NCBI RefSeq assembly: GCF_029868385.1
Contig: NZ_JARWNX010000051.1
Coordinates: 62,001 to 126,000, forward strand
Length of the DNA stretch: 64,000 bases
Direction: 5' to 3'
Source of the DNA: Nocardia cyriacigeorgica
Lineage (GTDB): Bacteria > Actinomycetota > Actinomycetes > Mycobacteriales > Mycobacteriaceae
Shown: piece by piece, positions 8,489 to 16,695 of the stretch
Layout: every line of letters starts with the position of its first letter
How positions within the stretch are numbered: position 1 is the stretch's first letter
Notes under the pieces: model-generated
The model's input: only the letters and a program-made list of their open reading frames with translations
Told to the model about the DNA's origin: nothing
Database searches by the model: none
Program-made: the position numbers and the translations under genes

Positions 8489-9598
8489 TCAGTTCTCCGC
8501 GGCGAGCTGACCGCAGGCCGCGGCGATCTCCTGACCACGGGTATCGCGGACCGTACACGGCACGCCCTTGGCATTGACCCGCCGCACGAATTCCTGTTCG
8601 ACCGGCTTCGGACTGGCATCCCACTTACTGCCCGGCGTCGGGTTCAACGGAATCACGTTCACGTGCACACGCGAACCCAGCGCCTTGTGCAGCTTCTCCC
8701 CGAGCATGTCCGCGCGCCACGGCTGATCGTTGATATCGCGGATCAACGCGTACTCCACCGACACCCGGCGGCCGGTCTTATCGGCGTAGTAGCGAGCAGC
8801 ATCGAGCACCTCGGCCACCGACCAGCGATTGTTCACCGGGACCAGAGTGTCGCGCAGCTCGTCATCGGGAGTGTGCAGCGACACCGCCAACGTCACCGAC
8901 AGACCCTCGTCGGCGAGCTTGCGGATCGCAGGCGCCAAGCCCACCGTGGACACCACGACGTTGCGCTGCGAGATCCCCAGCCCATCCGGCGCGGGAGACG
9001 TGATGCGACGCACCGCGTTCACCACCCGCTTGTAGTTGGCCAGCGGCTCACCCATACCCATGAACACGATGTTCGACAGCCGACCCGGACCGCCGGAGAC
9101 CTCGCCATCACGCAACGCGGCGGCTGCGGCCCGCACCTGATCGACGATCTCGGCTGTGGACAGGTTTCGGTTCAGCCCAGCCTGCCCGGTCGCGCAGAAC
9201 GGGCACGCCATACCGCAGCCCGCCTGACTGGAGATGCACAGGGTGGCGCGGTCGAGGTAGCGCATCAACACGCTCTCCAGCAGGGTGCCGTCGCCCGCAC
9301 GCCACAGGGTTTTGCGGGTTTCGCCCGCATCGCAGGCGACATGCTTGACCGGGGTCAGCAGCGGCGGGAACAACGCCTCGGCGACCTTCGCGCGCATCGG
9401 CGCGGGTAGGTCGGTCATCTGCTCCGGATCGGCCTGCAAACGCCCGTAGTACTGGCGCGCGATCTGATCGGCTCGAAACGCGGGCAGGCCGAGTTCGGCC
9501 ATCGCGGCGCGGCGGCCGTCGGCGTCCAGATCGGCCAGGTGGCGCGGCGGCATGCCACGGCGCGGGGCATCGAATACCAGGGGCAGGGAGACGGTCAT
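8489..9598 (-). CDS. rlmN: Dual-specificity 23S rRNA (A2503-C2)/tRNA (A37-C2) methyltransferase
   Basis: RlmN is a radical-SAM enzyme methylating C2 of A2503 in 23S rRNA and of A37 in some tRNAs. The cluster motif CGMACPFC gives Cys128, Cys132 and Cys135; GMGEPLANY near residue 181 is the SAM-binding GGE-like element. The methyl-carrying cysteine is Cys362 in AAACGQL near the C-terminus. Length 369 aa is normal. ATG start with GGAGA upstream. Located before cdsA in the mycobacterial order (Rv2880c). Confidence 0.95.
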   Translation of the reverse strand: MTVSLPLVFDAPRRGMPPRHLADLDADGRRAAMAELGLPAFRADQIARQYYGRLQADPEQMTDLPAPMRAKVAEALFPPLLTPVKHVACDAGETRKTLWRAGDGTLLESVLMRYLDRATLCISSQAGCGMACPFCATGQAGLNRNLSTAEIVDQVRAAAAALRDGEVSGGPGRLSNIVFMGMGEPLANYKRVVNAVRRITSPAPDGLGISQRNVVVSTVGLAPAIRKLADEGLSVTLAVSLHTPDDELRDTLVPVNNRWSVAEVLDAARYYADKTGRRVSVEYALIRDINDQPWRADMLGEKLHKALGSRVHVNVIPLNPTPGSKWDASPKPVEQEFVRRVNAKGVPCTVRDTRGQEIAAACGQLAAEN

Positions 9599-9719
9599 AG
9601 TTTCTCCAGTGTCCCATCCCGCGGCCCGTCGCCCACATCACGTCCCCTCCACGACAGCAGGCGCCGCCGTACGGCGGGAAATCCGTGCATACGCGATAGC
9701 TATCGGCAATGATCGCTAT

Positions 9720-10049
9720 ATGTCCACCCATGCCGCTGACCAGGTGCCCGACCCGGAACCGGTGCCAGGCACCGAACCGGTCGCCACGCCACGCACCCGC
9801 CGCACACTGGAGAAGTCGAAGACGGGATACACCTGGGTCGGCCTGGTCGTGGCCGCACTGCTGGGTATCGTGCTGCTGATCTTCATCTTGCAGAACCTGG
9901 AGCAGGTGGAGGTCGATCTGTTGTTCTGGACCTTCGGGCTACCGCTCGGGGTGTCGGTGCTGCTGTCGGTGATCGCGGGCGCCCTGGTCATGGCGTTGGT
10001 CGGCGGGGTACGCATCATGCAGTTGCGCCGCGCCGCCAAACGTCCATGA
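9720..10049 (+). CDS. LapA-domain (DUF1049) membrane protein
   Basis: The 109-aa product has a Pro/Glu-rich cytoplasmic N-terminus (about 40 residues) and two membrane helices (about 42-60 and 74-95) joined by the segment NLEQVEVDLLFWTFGLPLG. This is the hallmark of the lipopolysaccharide-assembly-protein-A domain (DUF1049). In actinobacteria, which lack LPS, its role is not established. The ATG at 9720 is preferred over an in-frame ATG at 9552 that would overlap rlmN. It is inserted on the opposite strand between rlmN and cdsA. Confidence 0.8.
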   Translation: MSTHAADQVPDPEPVPGTEPVATPRTRRTLEKSKTGYTWVGLVVAALLGIVLLIFILQNLEQVEVDLLFWTFGLPLGVSVLLSVIAGALVMALVGGVRIMQLRRAAKRP

Positions 10050-10064
10050 ACCGGTTCGGGCAGC

Positions 10065-11072
10065 TCAGAGCAGGGTGCTGAGCACCAGCCACGAGACGAA
10101 CGCCGAGGGCAGCATCGAATCGAGCCGATCCATGATGCCGCCGTGCCCGGGCAGCAACGTGCCCATGTCCTTGATACCGAGTTCGCGCTTGATCTGGGAT
10201 TCGATGAGATCGCCGATGGTCGCCACGAGGACCAGGCCGACGCCGAGCACCACACCGATCATCGAGTTGGCGTCCAGCAGCAGCGTCACGGTGAGCAGAC
10301 CACCGATCACGCTGAACACCAGCGAACCGCAGAATCCCTCCCACGATTTCTTCGGGCTGATCGAAGGCACCATCGGATGCCTGCCGAACAACACACCGGC
10401 CACATAGCCGCCGACGTCGGAGCAGACCACCAGGATCATGAAGGTGAGCACGCGCAGGTTGCCGTCGGGTTCGAGCAGCAGCAACACCGCGAACGAGGCG
10501 AGCAGCGGAATCCAGGTCAGGGTGAAGATCGCGATCGAGGTGTCGCGCAGGAAGTTTCGCGGTGCGGTCTGCAAACCGTGATCGAACAATCGCCACACCA
10601 TGCAGACCAGCGCCGTCGCCGCGAACGCGCCCGCCACACCCGCGGGACCGAACGGCCAGCCCAGCCAGAACACCGCCTGACCGCCCACGATCAACGGGAT
10701 CCGCGGAACCAGCACATCGGCTTCACGCAGCCGTTTGGCGACCTCCCAGGTCGCCACGGCCATCGCGGCACCGGCCACCCCGATGAACACCTTCGGCACG
10801 AACAGCAGGATCGCGATGAGCGAGAGGCCGAGACCGAAACCGACGATCAGCGCCGCCGGTAAGTTGCGACCCGCCCGCGACTTGGGCGCGGCGGCCGGAT
10901 CACCGACGCCTGCCTTCGCGTCCGGTGTACCGGCGGCAGCGGCATCGACTGTGCCGTCCTCGTCCGGTGCCTGCTGTCCCGCCGCACCGGCCGCAGCGGT
11001 GTTCTCGGCCACGATTGTCCCGTCGCTCAACTCGTCGTTTCCGTTTCGTCCCCCGCCCGGGCGGGCCCGCAA
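10065..11072 (-). CDS. cdsA: Phosphatidate cytidylyltransferase (CDP-diacylglycerol synthase)
   Basis: CdsA makes CDP-diacylglycerol from CTP and phosphatidic acid, the branch point to phosphatidylinositol, phosphatidylethanolamine and cardiolipin. The 335-aa product has a disordered Ala/Asp/Gly-rich N-terminus of about 70 residues, then about eight hydrophobic helices. It ends in the family signature GDLIESQIKRELGIKDMGT followed by LLPGHGGIMDRLDS. An internal GTG near 11012 could be the true start, shortening the disordered tail. Eight bases separate the upstream frr stop from this frame's start. Confidence 0.93.
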   Translation of the reverse strand: MRARPGGGRNGNDELSDGTIVAENTAAAGAAGQQAPDEDGTVDAAAAGTPDAKAGVGDPAAAPKSRAGRNLPAALIVGFGLGLSLIAILLFVPKVFIGVAGAAMAVATWEVAKRLREADVLVPRIPLIVGGQAVFWLGWPFGPAGVAGAFAATALVCMVWRLFDHGLQTAPRNFLRDTSIAIFTLTWIPLLASFAVLLLLEPDGNLRVLTFMILVVCSDVGGYVAGVLFGRHPMVPSISPKKSWEGFCGSLVFSVIGGLLTVTLLLDANSMIGVVLGVGLVLVATIGDLIESQIKRELGIKDMGTLLPGHGGIMDRLDSMLPSAFVSWLVLSTLL

Positions 11073-11080
11073 GATCTGGG

Positions 11081-11638
11081 TCAGACCTCGAGCAGTTCGG
11101 CTTCCTTGTGCTTGACCAGCTCATCGACCTGGCCGACATATTTGGCGGTGGTCTTGTCGAGTTCCTTCTCGGCCCGGCCGACCTCGTCCTCGCCCGCCTC
11201 GCCATCCTTCTGGATGCGGGACAGTTCATCCATGGCCTTGCGGCGCACATTGCGAATCGAGACCTTGGCGTCCTCACCCTTGGACTTGGCCTGCTTGACC
11301 ATCTCGCGTCGGCGTTCCTCGGTGAGCTGCGGAACCGAGATGCGCAGGATGTCACCGTTGTTGGTCGGGTTCACGCCGAGATCGGAGTTGCGGATCGCGG
11401 TCTCGATCGCACCCAGCTGTGCCTGCTCGTAGGGCTTGATCACCACCATCCGCGGCTCCGGCACGGTGATACTCGACATCTGGGTGATCGGGGTAGGCGA
11501 TCCGTAGTAGTCGACGACGACCCGGGAGAACATGCCCGGATTCGCGCGACCGGTGCGGATGGTGCCGAGATCGTCCTTCGCTACCGAGACGGCCTTCTCC
11601 ATCTTCTCCTCGGCGTCGAAGAGCGCTTCTTCAATCAC
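11081..11638 (-). CDS. frr: Ribosome recycling factor
   Basis: RRF splits post-termination ribosomes together with EF-G. Diagnostic segments are IRTGRANPGMF, TPITQMSSITVPEPR and VKQAKSKGEDAKVSIRNVRR. The GTG at 11638 gives 185 aa, the family length, and lies eight bases after GGAGG. A frame open to an ATG at 11653 would add five residues and overlap the ribosome binding site. Follows pyrH by about 50 bases on the same strand; pyrH-frr-cdsA is a conserved cluster. Confidence 0.96.
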   Translation of the reverse strand: MIEEALFDAEEKMEKAVSVAKDDLGTIRTGRANPGMFSRVVVDYYGSPTPITQMSSITVPEPRMVVIKPYEQAQLGAIETAIRNSDLGVNPTNNGDILRISVPQLTEERRREMVKQAKSKGEDAKVSIRNVRRKAMDELSRIQKDGEAGEDEVGRAEKELDKTTAKYVGQVDELVKHKEAELLEV

Positions 11639-11689
11639 GACCGTTTCCTCCACAGCGTCGTCATCGTCATGATCCGCGGGCTCGCGGGG

Positions 11690-12418
11690 TCAGGAACGAA
11701 CCAATGTGCCGATCTTCTCACCGGCGACAGCCCGGGCGATATTGCCCTTGGTCAACAAATTGAACACCAGGATCGGCATCTGGTTGTCCATGCACAGGCT
11801 GAAGGCCGTGGCGTCGGCGACCTTCAGATCGCGCTCGATCGCCTCTTTATGGGTGATCTCGGTATACATCGTGGCGTCGGGGTCGACCCGCGGGTCGGCG
11901 GTGAAGACCCCGTCGACGGCCTTGGCCATCAGCACCACATCGGCACCGATCTCCAGGGCTCGCTGCGCCGCGGTGGTGTCGGTGGAGAAGTAGGGCATGC
12001 CCATACCGGCGCCGAAGATCACCACGCGCCCCTTCTCCAGATGACGCTTGGCCCGCAACGGCAGGTACGGCTCGGCGACCTGACCCATCGTGATCGCGGT
12101 CTGCACCCGCGTATCGATGCCCTGCTTCTGCAAGAAGTCCTGCAACGCAAGGCTGTTCATCACGGTGCCGAGCATGCCCATATAGTCCGAACGGGCCCGC
12201 TCCATACCGCGTTCCTCGAGTTCGGCGCCGCGGAAGAAGTTGCCGCCGCCGATCACCACGGCCACCTGCACGCCGGTCTCGACGATCTCGGCGATCTGCT
12301 CGGCCACCGTCTGGACCACGTCCGGATCGAGCCCCACCTTGCCGCCGCCGAACATCTCACCGCCGAGTTTCAGCAGTACCCGGCGATATCCTGGGCGGTC
12401 GGTCCCCGGGTCGGTCAT
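11690..12418 (-). CDS. pyrH: Uridylate kinase (UMP kinase)
   Basis: PyrH phosphorylates UMP to UDP and belongs to the amino-acid kinase fold, not the NMP-kinase fold. Visible motifs are VLLKLGGEMF (15-24), VVIGGGNFFRGAE, DYMGMLGTVMNSLALQ and GADVVLMAKAVDGVFTADPR. The ATG at 12418 with an upstream AAGGAG gives 242 aa; the frame extends 24 codons further upstream as Arg/Pro-rich sequence without family resemblance. Allosterically activated by GTP and inhibited by UTP in characterised homologues. Confidence 0.95.
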   Translation of the reverse strand: MTDPGTDRPGYRRVLLKLGGEMFGGGKVGLDPDVVQTVAEQIAEIVETGVQVAVVIGGGNFFRGAELEERGMERARSDYMGMLGTVMNSLALQDFLQKQGIDTRVQTAITMGQVAEPYLPLRAKRHLEKGRVVIFGAGMGMPYFSTDTTAAQRALEIGADVVLMAKAVDGVFTADPRVDPDATMYTEITHKEAIERDLKVADATAFSLCMDNQMPILVFNLLTKGNIARAVAGEKIGTLVRS

Positions 12419-12550
12419 CGGTCTGGGTCTCCTTCGGCGATGGGCGTGTTCTCGATCGGCGCCGGGCTCGATCGGCGGGCTCGGCGACATCAGGCATTCA
12501 GCAACTCAGAGCGTCCCTATCCTGCCTTATTCGGTTGGAGCGGCAGCAGA

Positions 12551-12591
12551 AGGCCCCCCGTCGACCGGATGATCGGTGCGACGAGGGGCCT
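12551..12591 (-). terminator. Hairpin downstream of tsf
   Basis: Imperfect long stem: AGGCCCC pairs with GGGGCCT, CGTCG with CGACG and ACCG with CGGT around a GATGAT loop, with one mismatch and one bulge. It starts 20 bases past the tsf stop and lies before pyrH, so it separates the rpsB-tsf transcript from pyrH-frr-cdsA. Confidence 0.75.
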
Positions 12592-12611
12592 GCTCGCTGA
12601 TGCGCGAGGGC

Positions 12612-13436
12612 TCAGCTCGCGCCGACCTCGAACCGGGCGAAGCGGGTGATGGTGACACCGGCCTCGTCCAGCAGGGCCTTGACGGTCTTCTTCGAATCGG
12701 TGACCGACGACTGCTCCAGCAGCACGACGTCCTTGAAGAAGCCGTTGACGCGGCCCTCGGTGATCTTCGGCAGCGCGGCCTCGGGCTTGCCTTCCTCGCG
12801 AGCGGTCTGCTCGGCGATGCGGCGCTCGTTGTCCACGATGTCGGCGGGCACCTCGTCGCGGGTCACGTACTTGGCCTTGAGGGCGGCGACCTGCATGGCG
12901 GCGGCGCGCGCGGCTTCGGCGGCGGCGTCACCGGAACCGGTGTACTCGACCAGCACGCCGACGGCGGGCGGCAGGTCGGAGGCACGCTTGTGCAGGTAGG
13001 TGGCGACCGGGCCGTCGAGGGAGACGACGCGACGCAGCTCCAGCTTCTCGCCGATCTTGGCGGCCAGTTCCTGGGTCGCGGCGTCGACGGTCTTACCACC
13101 CAGATCCAGGGCCTTCAGCGCCTCCAGGTCGGCAGGCTTGGCGGCCGCGGCGGCGGTCACGATCTGGTCGGCCAGGGTCTGGAACTCGGCGTTCTTGGCG
13201 ACGAAGTCGGTCTCGGAGTTGATCTCGACCATGACGCCGTCCTTGGCGACCACGAGGCCTTCGGCGGTGGTGCGCTCGGCACGCTTGCCGACGTCCTTGG
13301 CGCCCTTGATGCGCAGCAGCTCGACGGCCTTGTCGAAATCACCGTCGGTCTCGGCCAGCGCGTTCTTGCAGTCCATCATCCCGGAGCCGGTCAGCTCCCG
13401 GAGCCGCTTCACGTCAGCGGCGGTGTAGTTCGCCAT
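12612..13436 (-). CDS. tsf: Translation elongation factor Ts
   Basis: EF-Ts is the guanine-nucleotide exchange factor for EF-Tu. The N-terminal UBA-like part has VKRLRELTGSGMMDCKNAL, and the exchange core includes INSETDFVAKNAEF. The ATG at 13436 has AAGGAGG ten bases upstream and gives 274 aa. A longer frame to 13511 is rejected because it would run through the rpsB-tsf intercistronic hairpin. Co-transcribed with rpsB. Confidence 0.97.
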   Translation of the reverse strand: MANYTAADVKRLRELTGSGMMDCKNALAETDGDFDKAVELLRIKGAKDVGKRAERTTAEGLVVAKDGVMVEINSETDFVAKNAEFQTLADQIVTAAAAAKPADLEALKALDLGGKTVDAATQELAAKIGEKLELRRVVSLDGPVATYLHKRASDLPPAVGVLVEYTGSGDAAAEAARAAAMQVAALKAKYVTRDEVPADIVDNERRIAEQTAREEGKPEAALPKITEGRVNGFFKDVVLLEQSSVTDSKKTVKALLDEAGVTITRFARFEVGAS

Positions 13437-13473
13437 CGGGGGCGAGCCTCCTTCGAAAAGGGTAGGTACCTGG

Positions 13474-13513
13474 CAGTGGTGGCCACGATGGCATGGCCGG
13501 GTGGCCACCACTG
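13474..13513 (-). terminator. rpsB-tsf intercistronic hairpin (attenuator candidate)
   Basis: Perfect 13-bp inverted repeat (CAGTGGTGGCCAC / GTGGCCACCACTG) with a 14-base loop, in the 105-base gap between rpsB and tsf. No U-tract. A hairpin here could reduce read-through into tsf and set the S2:EF-Ts ratio; that role is inference. Confidence 0.7.
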
Positions 13514-13541
13514 GAACAGAGTGTGAACCGAGTCGAGAAAC

Positions 13542-14372
13542 TCAGGCCTCGGCCGGGGTCTCGGTCGGCGCGGCCTCGGCCGGAGCCTCGGCGGCGGGGG
13601 CGGCCTGCGACAGCAGCTCCTGCTCCCACTCGGCCAGCGGCTCACCGGCGCCGGCCTCGGGCTTGTCGTCACCGGCGGCGCGACCCGCACGGGCCTGCAC
13701 GCCTTCGGCGACGGCGGAAGCGACGACCTTGGTCAGCAGCGCGGCCGAACGGATCGCGTCGTCGTTACCCGGGATCGGGTAGTCGACCAGGTCGGGATCG
13801 CAGTTGGTGTCCAGGATCGCGATGACCGGGATGTTCAGCTTGCGCGCCTCGCCGACGGCGATGTGCTCCTTGTTGGTGTCGACGACCCAGATGGCCGAGG
13901 GCACCTTCTGCATATCGCGGATACCGCCGAGGGTGCGGTCCAGCTTGTTCATCTCACGCGTGAGCATGAGGATTTCCTTCTTGGTGCGACCCTCGAAGCC
14001 ACCGGTCTGCTCCATGGCCTCGAGCTCCTTGAGGCGCTGGAGGCGCTTGTGCACGGTGGAGAAGTTGGTCAGCATGCCGCCCAGCCAGCGCTGGTTGACG
14101 TAGGGCATCCCCACGCGGGTGGCCTCGGCGGCGATCGACTCCTGGGCCTGCTTCTTGGTGCCGACGAAGAGGACGGTGCCACCGTGGGCGACGGTCTCCT
14201 TGACGAACTCGTAGGCCTTGTCGATGTAGGTCAGCGTCTGCTGAAGATCGATGATGTAGATGCCGTTGCGGTCGGTGAAGATGAACCGCTTCATCTTCGG
14301 GTTCCAGCGACGGGTCTGGTGCCCGAAGTGCGCGCCGCTGTCGAGCAGCTGCTTCATGGTTACGACAGCCAT
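13542..14372 (-). CDS. rpsB: 30S ribosomal protein S2
   Basis: The 276-aa S2 has the N-terminal signature MKQLLDSGAHFGHQTRRWNP and the second signature PVIAILDTNCDPDLVDYPIPG (abridged here from about residues 187-207). The core is followed by a C-terminal extension of about 45 residues rich in Ala, Pro and Glu, common in actinobacterial S2. ATG start with GGGAG upstream. First gene of the rpsB-tsf operon, and of the longer ordered series to cdsA. Confidence 0.97.
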   Translation of the reverse strand: MAVVTMKQLLDSGAHFGHQTRRWNPKMKRFIFTDRNGIYIIDLQQTLTYIDKAYEFVKETVAHGGTVLFVGTKKQAQESIAAEATRVGMPYVNQRWLGGMLTNFSTVHKRLQRLKELEAMEQTGGFEGRTKKEILMLTREMNKLDRTLGGIRDMQKVPSAIWVVDTNKEHIAVGEARKLNIPVIAILDTNCDPDLVDYPIPGNDDAIRSAALLTKVVASAVAEGVQARAGRAAGDDKPEAGAGEPLAEWEQELLSQAAPAAEAPAEAAPTETPAEA

Positions 14373-14661
14373 AGCTCCCGTATCTCTCTTTCGTTGCCGG
14401 TTGACGCAACAAGCCGGGTGGCCCGCTGCCCTGGCGCCCCGAACCGTCGGACCCGATCTGGCGATCGGGACCAGCCGACGATTCCCCGTCCATCACTGCG
14501 CTGACGCGGCCGAGCACACTTCCGATGAAGTGCGGCCGGATCGATCAGCGCCTCACGAACGGGCACGGTGGCGCGCGAAGTCGGTCCATGGAAGACACAG
14601 ACCGCTCGGACAGTCTACGGCGTGCTGCCCCACCATTGAAATCGTCCTGGTGAAAGGCTGT

Positions 14662-14689
14662 TTATCCACACCTGTTCGGGTTATCCACA
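14662..14689 (+). promoter_or_regulatory. Pair of perfect DnaA boxes
   Basis: TTATCCACA occurs at 14662-14670 and again at 14681-14689, in direct orientation with a 19-base period. Both equal the strict DnaA-box consensus. They lie about 290 bases upstream of rpsB, between rpsB and the M23 peptidase region. Confidence 0.6.
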
Positions 14690-14762
14690 GCTGGCGAATC
14701 GGGGGTATCGCCAGGGTTCCGTCGCGGTCATCGTTGAGCCATGACGCCTGCCTGCCACTCTC

Positions 14763-14810
14763 CGATCCCCGGCTCTTCTCGTCCCTCGATCCCCGGTTCC
14801 TCTCGTGGTT
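14763..14810. repeat. Short tandem duplication (24-base period)
   Basis: CGATCCCCGG followed by a CTCTTCTCG- or TTCCTCTCG-like tail occurs twice, at 14763 and 14787. The second copy has diverged at a few positions. Confidence 0.6.
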
Positions 14811-15214
14811 CCGCCCGACCACCCCTCCGCTCCGTCGAAGGCATCGATCCGCGGTCCGGGTGTGCACGCTCCGAACATCGACAGCGGTACCGCGACCACA
14901 GCGAGGCAGCGCCTGGCGATCGAGGTGGTCCGACCATTCGCGCCCGTTCGGGCAATTGCATCCACATGCGGGGCCACAGCGGTCGTTCGGGTGATCACAC
15001 CGCGCAGGTCCATGGTTCACAGGTCCATCGCTCCCATGCGCATCGCGAACACGGCGGTCCCGAATGTGATCGTCGCGGTCCTGGGAACGCCGAAGTGGCG
15101 GGCTCCGGCGGTGGAATCGCGGCGACGGTCGATACATGGGCAGACAGGTCCGTCGACCCGGGCGGCCGTTGTGGCGTCAGGCCGGGTGGGTGGTGGCGCA
15201 GATACGGTCGGGCG

Positions 15215-15433
15215 GTGCGACGGCTCGTCTCGGCACTGCTGCCGTTGGGGCTTTTGGTGGGTTTGTTGGTCGCGACCGTTTCGGAGCGCGATACGGCGGC
15301 CGCACCGGGTGCGCACCGGCAGCCCGAACGGTGTGCGGTGGGCAGTAGCGGATCGGCCTGCGTGCTTGCGCCGTTGCTGCGTGGGCTGGTGCGGACGGCT
15401 CCACTGCCGCGGACACCTGCCGGGTCACGATGA
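15215..15433 (+). CDS. Possible small secreted protein upstream of the M23 peptidase
   Basis: A GTG opens a 72-aa frame with a classic signal peptide (RR, then SALLPLGLLVGLLVATV, then a probable AAA cleavage region) and a short mature part with two cysteines. No clear ribosome binding site is seen and I recognise no family. Its TGA (15431-15433) lies in the same frame as the M23 peptidase, six bases before that gene's ATG. The two could therefore be a tandem operon, or one gene split by a nonsense mutation; each carrying its own signal peptide argues for two genes. Confidence 0.35.
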   Translation: MRRLVSALLPLGLLVGLLVATVSERDTAAAPGAHRQPERCAVGSSGSACVLAPLLRGLVRTAPLPRTPAGSR

Positions 15434-15439
15434 GCGCCG

Positions 15440-16000
15440 ATGGGGCATGCGGGTGTGGCCGGGCGGCTCGGGTCGTTGGTGCTGGCCGGGGCGGTACTCA
15501 CAGCAGGTGGGCCGGTGGCCGCGGCGGCGCCGGGTGCGCGGTTCGACTGGCCGTTGCGGCCGCGGCCCGCGGTCGAGCGACGGTTCGAGAAGCCGCCGCA
15601 GAATTGGCTGCCCGGGCATCGCGGGGTGGATCTGGCGGGTTCGCCCGGGCAGTCGGTGCTCGCGGCGGGCGAGGGGATCGTCGTCTTCGCGGGTTCGGTG
15701 GCGGGCAAACCGGTGGTGTCGATCGACCATCCCGGCGGGCTGCGCACCACCTACGAACCGGTAACGGCCGATGTGCCGGTCGGGCGGCGGGTCGCGCGCG
15801 GCACTCCGATCGGTGTGCTGGAGGCCGGGCACGAGGGCTGTTCGGCCGCGGCCTGTCTGCATTGGGGTCTGCGGCGCGAGGCAGGTGGCGGGCAACGCCG
15901 CGAGTATCTCGACCCGCTCGGACTACTGCATCTGGGCCCACTACGTCTGAAGCCGGTGCATCCGGCGGGTGCTTCCCGGCAGCCTGTCCACCGACCATGA
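15440..16000 (+). CDS. M23-family peptidase, degenerate active site (Rv2891-like)
   Basis: A 186-aa secreted protein with a signal peptide (about residues 1-31, ending AAAAPGA) and a LytM/M23 fold. The first zinc motif is intact: GHRGVD gives His60 and Asp64. In the second motif the usual HxH reads CLH (Cys139-Leu-His141): the zinc ligand His141 is kept but the first His, the usual general base, is Cys. Two cysteines (134, 139) could form a disulfide. It may therefore bind peptidoglycan or regulate another hydrolase rather than cleave, as EnvC/NlpD do; this is inference. Position between rpsB and xerC is as in mycobacteria. Confidence 0.75.
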   Translation: MGHAGVAGRLGSLVLAGAVLTAGGPVAAAAPGARFDWPLRPRPAVERRFEKPPQNWLPGHRGVDLAGSPGQSVLAAGEGIVVFAGSVAGKPVVSIDHPGGLRTTYEPVTADVPVGRRVARGTPIGVLEAGHEGCSAAACLHWGLRREAGGGQRREYLDPLGLLHLGPLRLKPVHPAGASRQPVHRP

Positions 16001-16007
16001 TCAGATC

Positions 16008-16526
16008 ATGCAGAACCCGCAGGATCCGCCCTTCACCTACGCCGAGGTCGGCGCCACGAACGGGCCGCTTCCGGCTCGATACCACCATGTCACCCTGCGC
16101 CGCCGCATCGGCCATGGCCGGGCACTGTTCGATCGGGCCGCCGACGCCGTCAATGCCTACCGGATGCAACGCGGCACCGGCATCTTCGACACGGCGAGCA
16201 CCCCGACCGCAGAGCCGGGCACCCTGCTCACCGTGCGGCTCGGCCTCGGCCCGCTGGCCATCACCGCACCGTGCCGCGTCGTCTACGTCCTCGACGAACC
16301 GAACCGCCGCGGCTTCGCCTACGGCACGCTCCCCGGCCACCCGGAGTCCGGTGAGGAACTGTTCGCGGTCGAGTACGACCCCGCCGACCACTCCGTGTAC
16401 GGCATCGTCACCGCGTTCTCCCGCGGCGCGACCTGGTACACCCGGCTGGGCGGACCGGTGAGCCGCATGGTCCAACGCTTCATCGCCGGCAAGTACATAG
16501 ACGCCCTCCCGCACTCCGACCAGTAG
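16008..16526 (+). CDS. DUF1990 domain-containing protein
   Basis: The 172-aa product begins NPQDPPFTYAEVGATNGPLP and continues RRRIGHGRALFDRAADAV, both typical of DUF1990. The C-terminal half has the GPLAITAPCRVVYVLDEP and HPESGEELFAVEYD strands. Family members are soluble, of unknown function, probably with a beta-rich ligand-binding fold. The ATG at 16008 is chosen because the domain starts immediately after it. Directly followed, one base after its stop codon, by a perfect 9-bp minisatellite. Confidence 0.82.
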   Translation: MQNPQDPPFTYAEVGATNGPLPARYHHVTLRRRIGHGRALFDRAADAVNAYRMQRGTGIFDTASTPTAEPGTLLTVRLGLGPLAITAPCRVVYVLDEPNRRGFAYGTLPGHPESGEELFAVEYDPADHSVYGIVTAFSRGATWYTRLGGPVSRMVQRFIAGKYIDALPHSDQ

Positions 16527-16527
16527 T

Positions 16528-16662
16528 GACGGCACGGACGGCACGGACGGCACGGACGGCACGGACGGCACGGACGGCACGGACGGCACGGACGGCACGG
16601 ACGGCACGGACGGCACGGACGGCACGGACGGCACGGACGGCACGGACGGCACGGACGGCACG
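16528..16662. repeat. Perfect 9-bp minisatellite, 15 copies (GACGGCACG)
   Basis: Fifteen uninterrupted, identical copies of GACGGCACG (135 bases) begin one base after the DUF1990 stop codon. The period is a multiple of three, so length changes do not shift frame. The antisense strand reads as Val-Pro-Ser repeats; the plus strand would read Asp-Gly-Thr if the stop at 16524 were lost. Absolute identity implies recent expansion by slippage. Confidence 0.97.
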
Positions 16663-16695
16663 GTAATGGCTGGCGCTCGGTATCGCGGCGGATAG

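Larger units (their letters stand above)
14373..15214. other. Gene-poor region upstream of rpsB (about 840 bases)
   Basis: No convincing gene. Reading frames here are Arg/Ser/Pro-rich and overlap each other on both strands without ribosome binding sites or recognisable domains. It should contain the rpsB promoter on the minus strand. It also holds two perfect DnaA boxes (14662-14670, 14681-14689) and a short tandem duplication with a 24-base period (14763-14810). Confidence 0.6.

Noticed and set aside
12576..13526. 316-codon Gly/Leu-rich plus-strand frame
   Set aside because: Antisense to tsf; typical GC-skew artefact.
15498..16661. Long minus-strand frame starting with repeated Val-Pro-Ser
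   Set aside because: It is the antisense reading of the 9-bp minisatellite, the DUF1990 gene and the M23 gene; no ribosome binding site and no recognisable domain.
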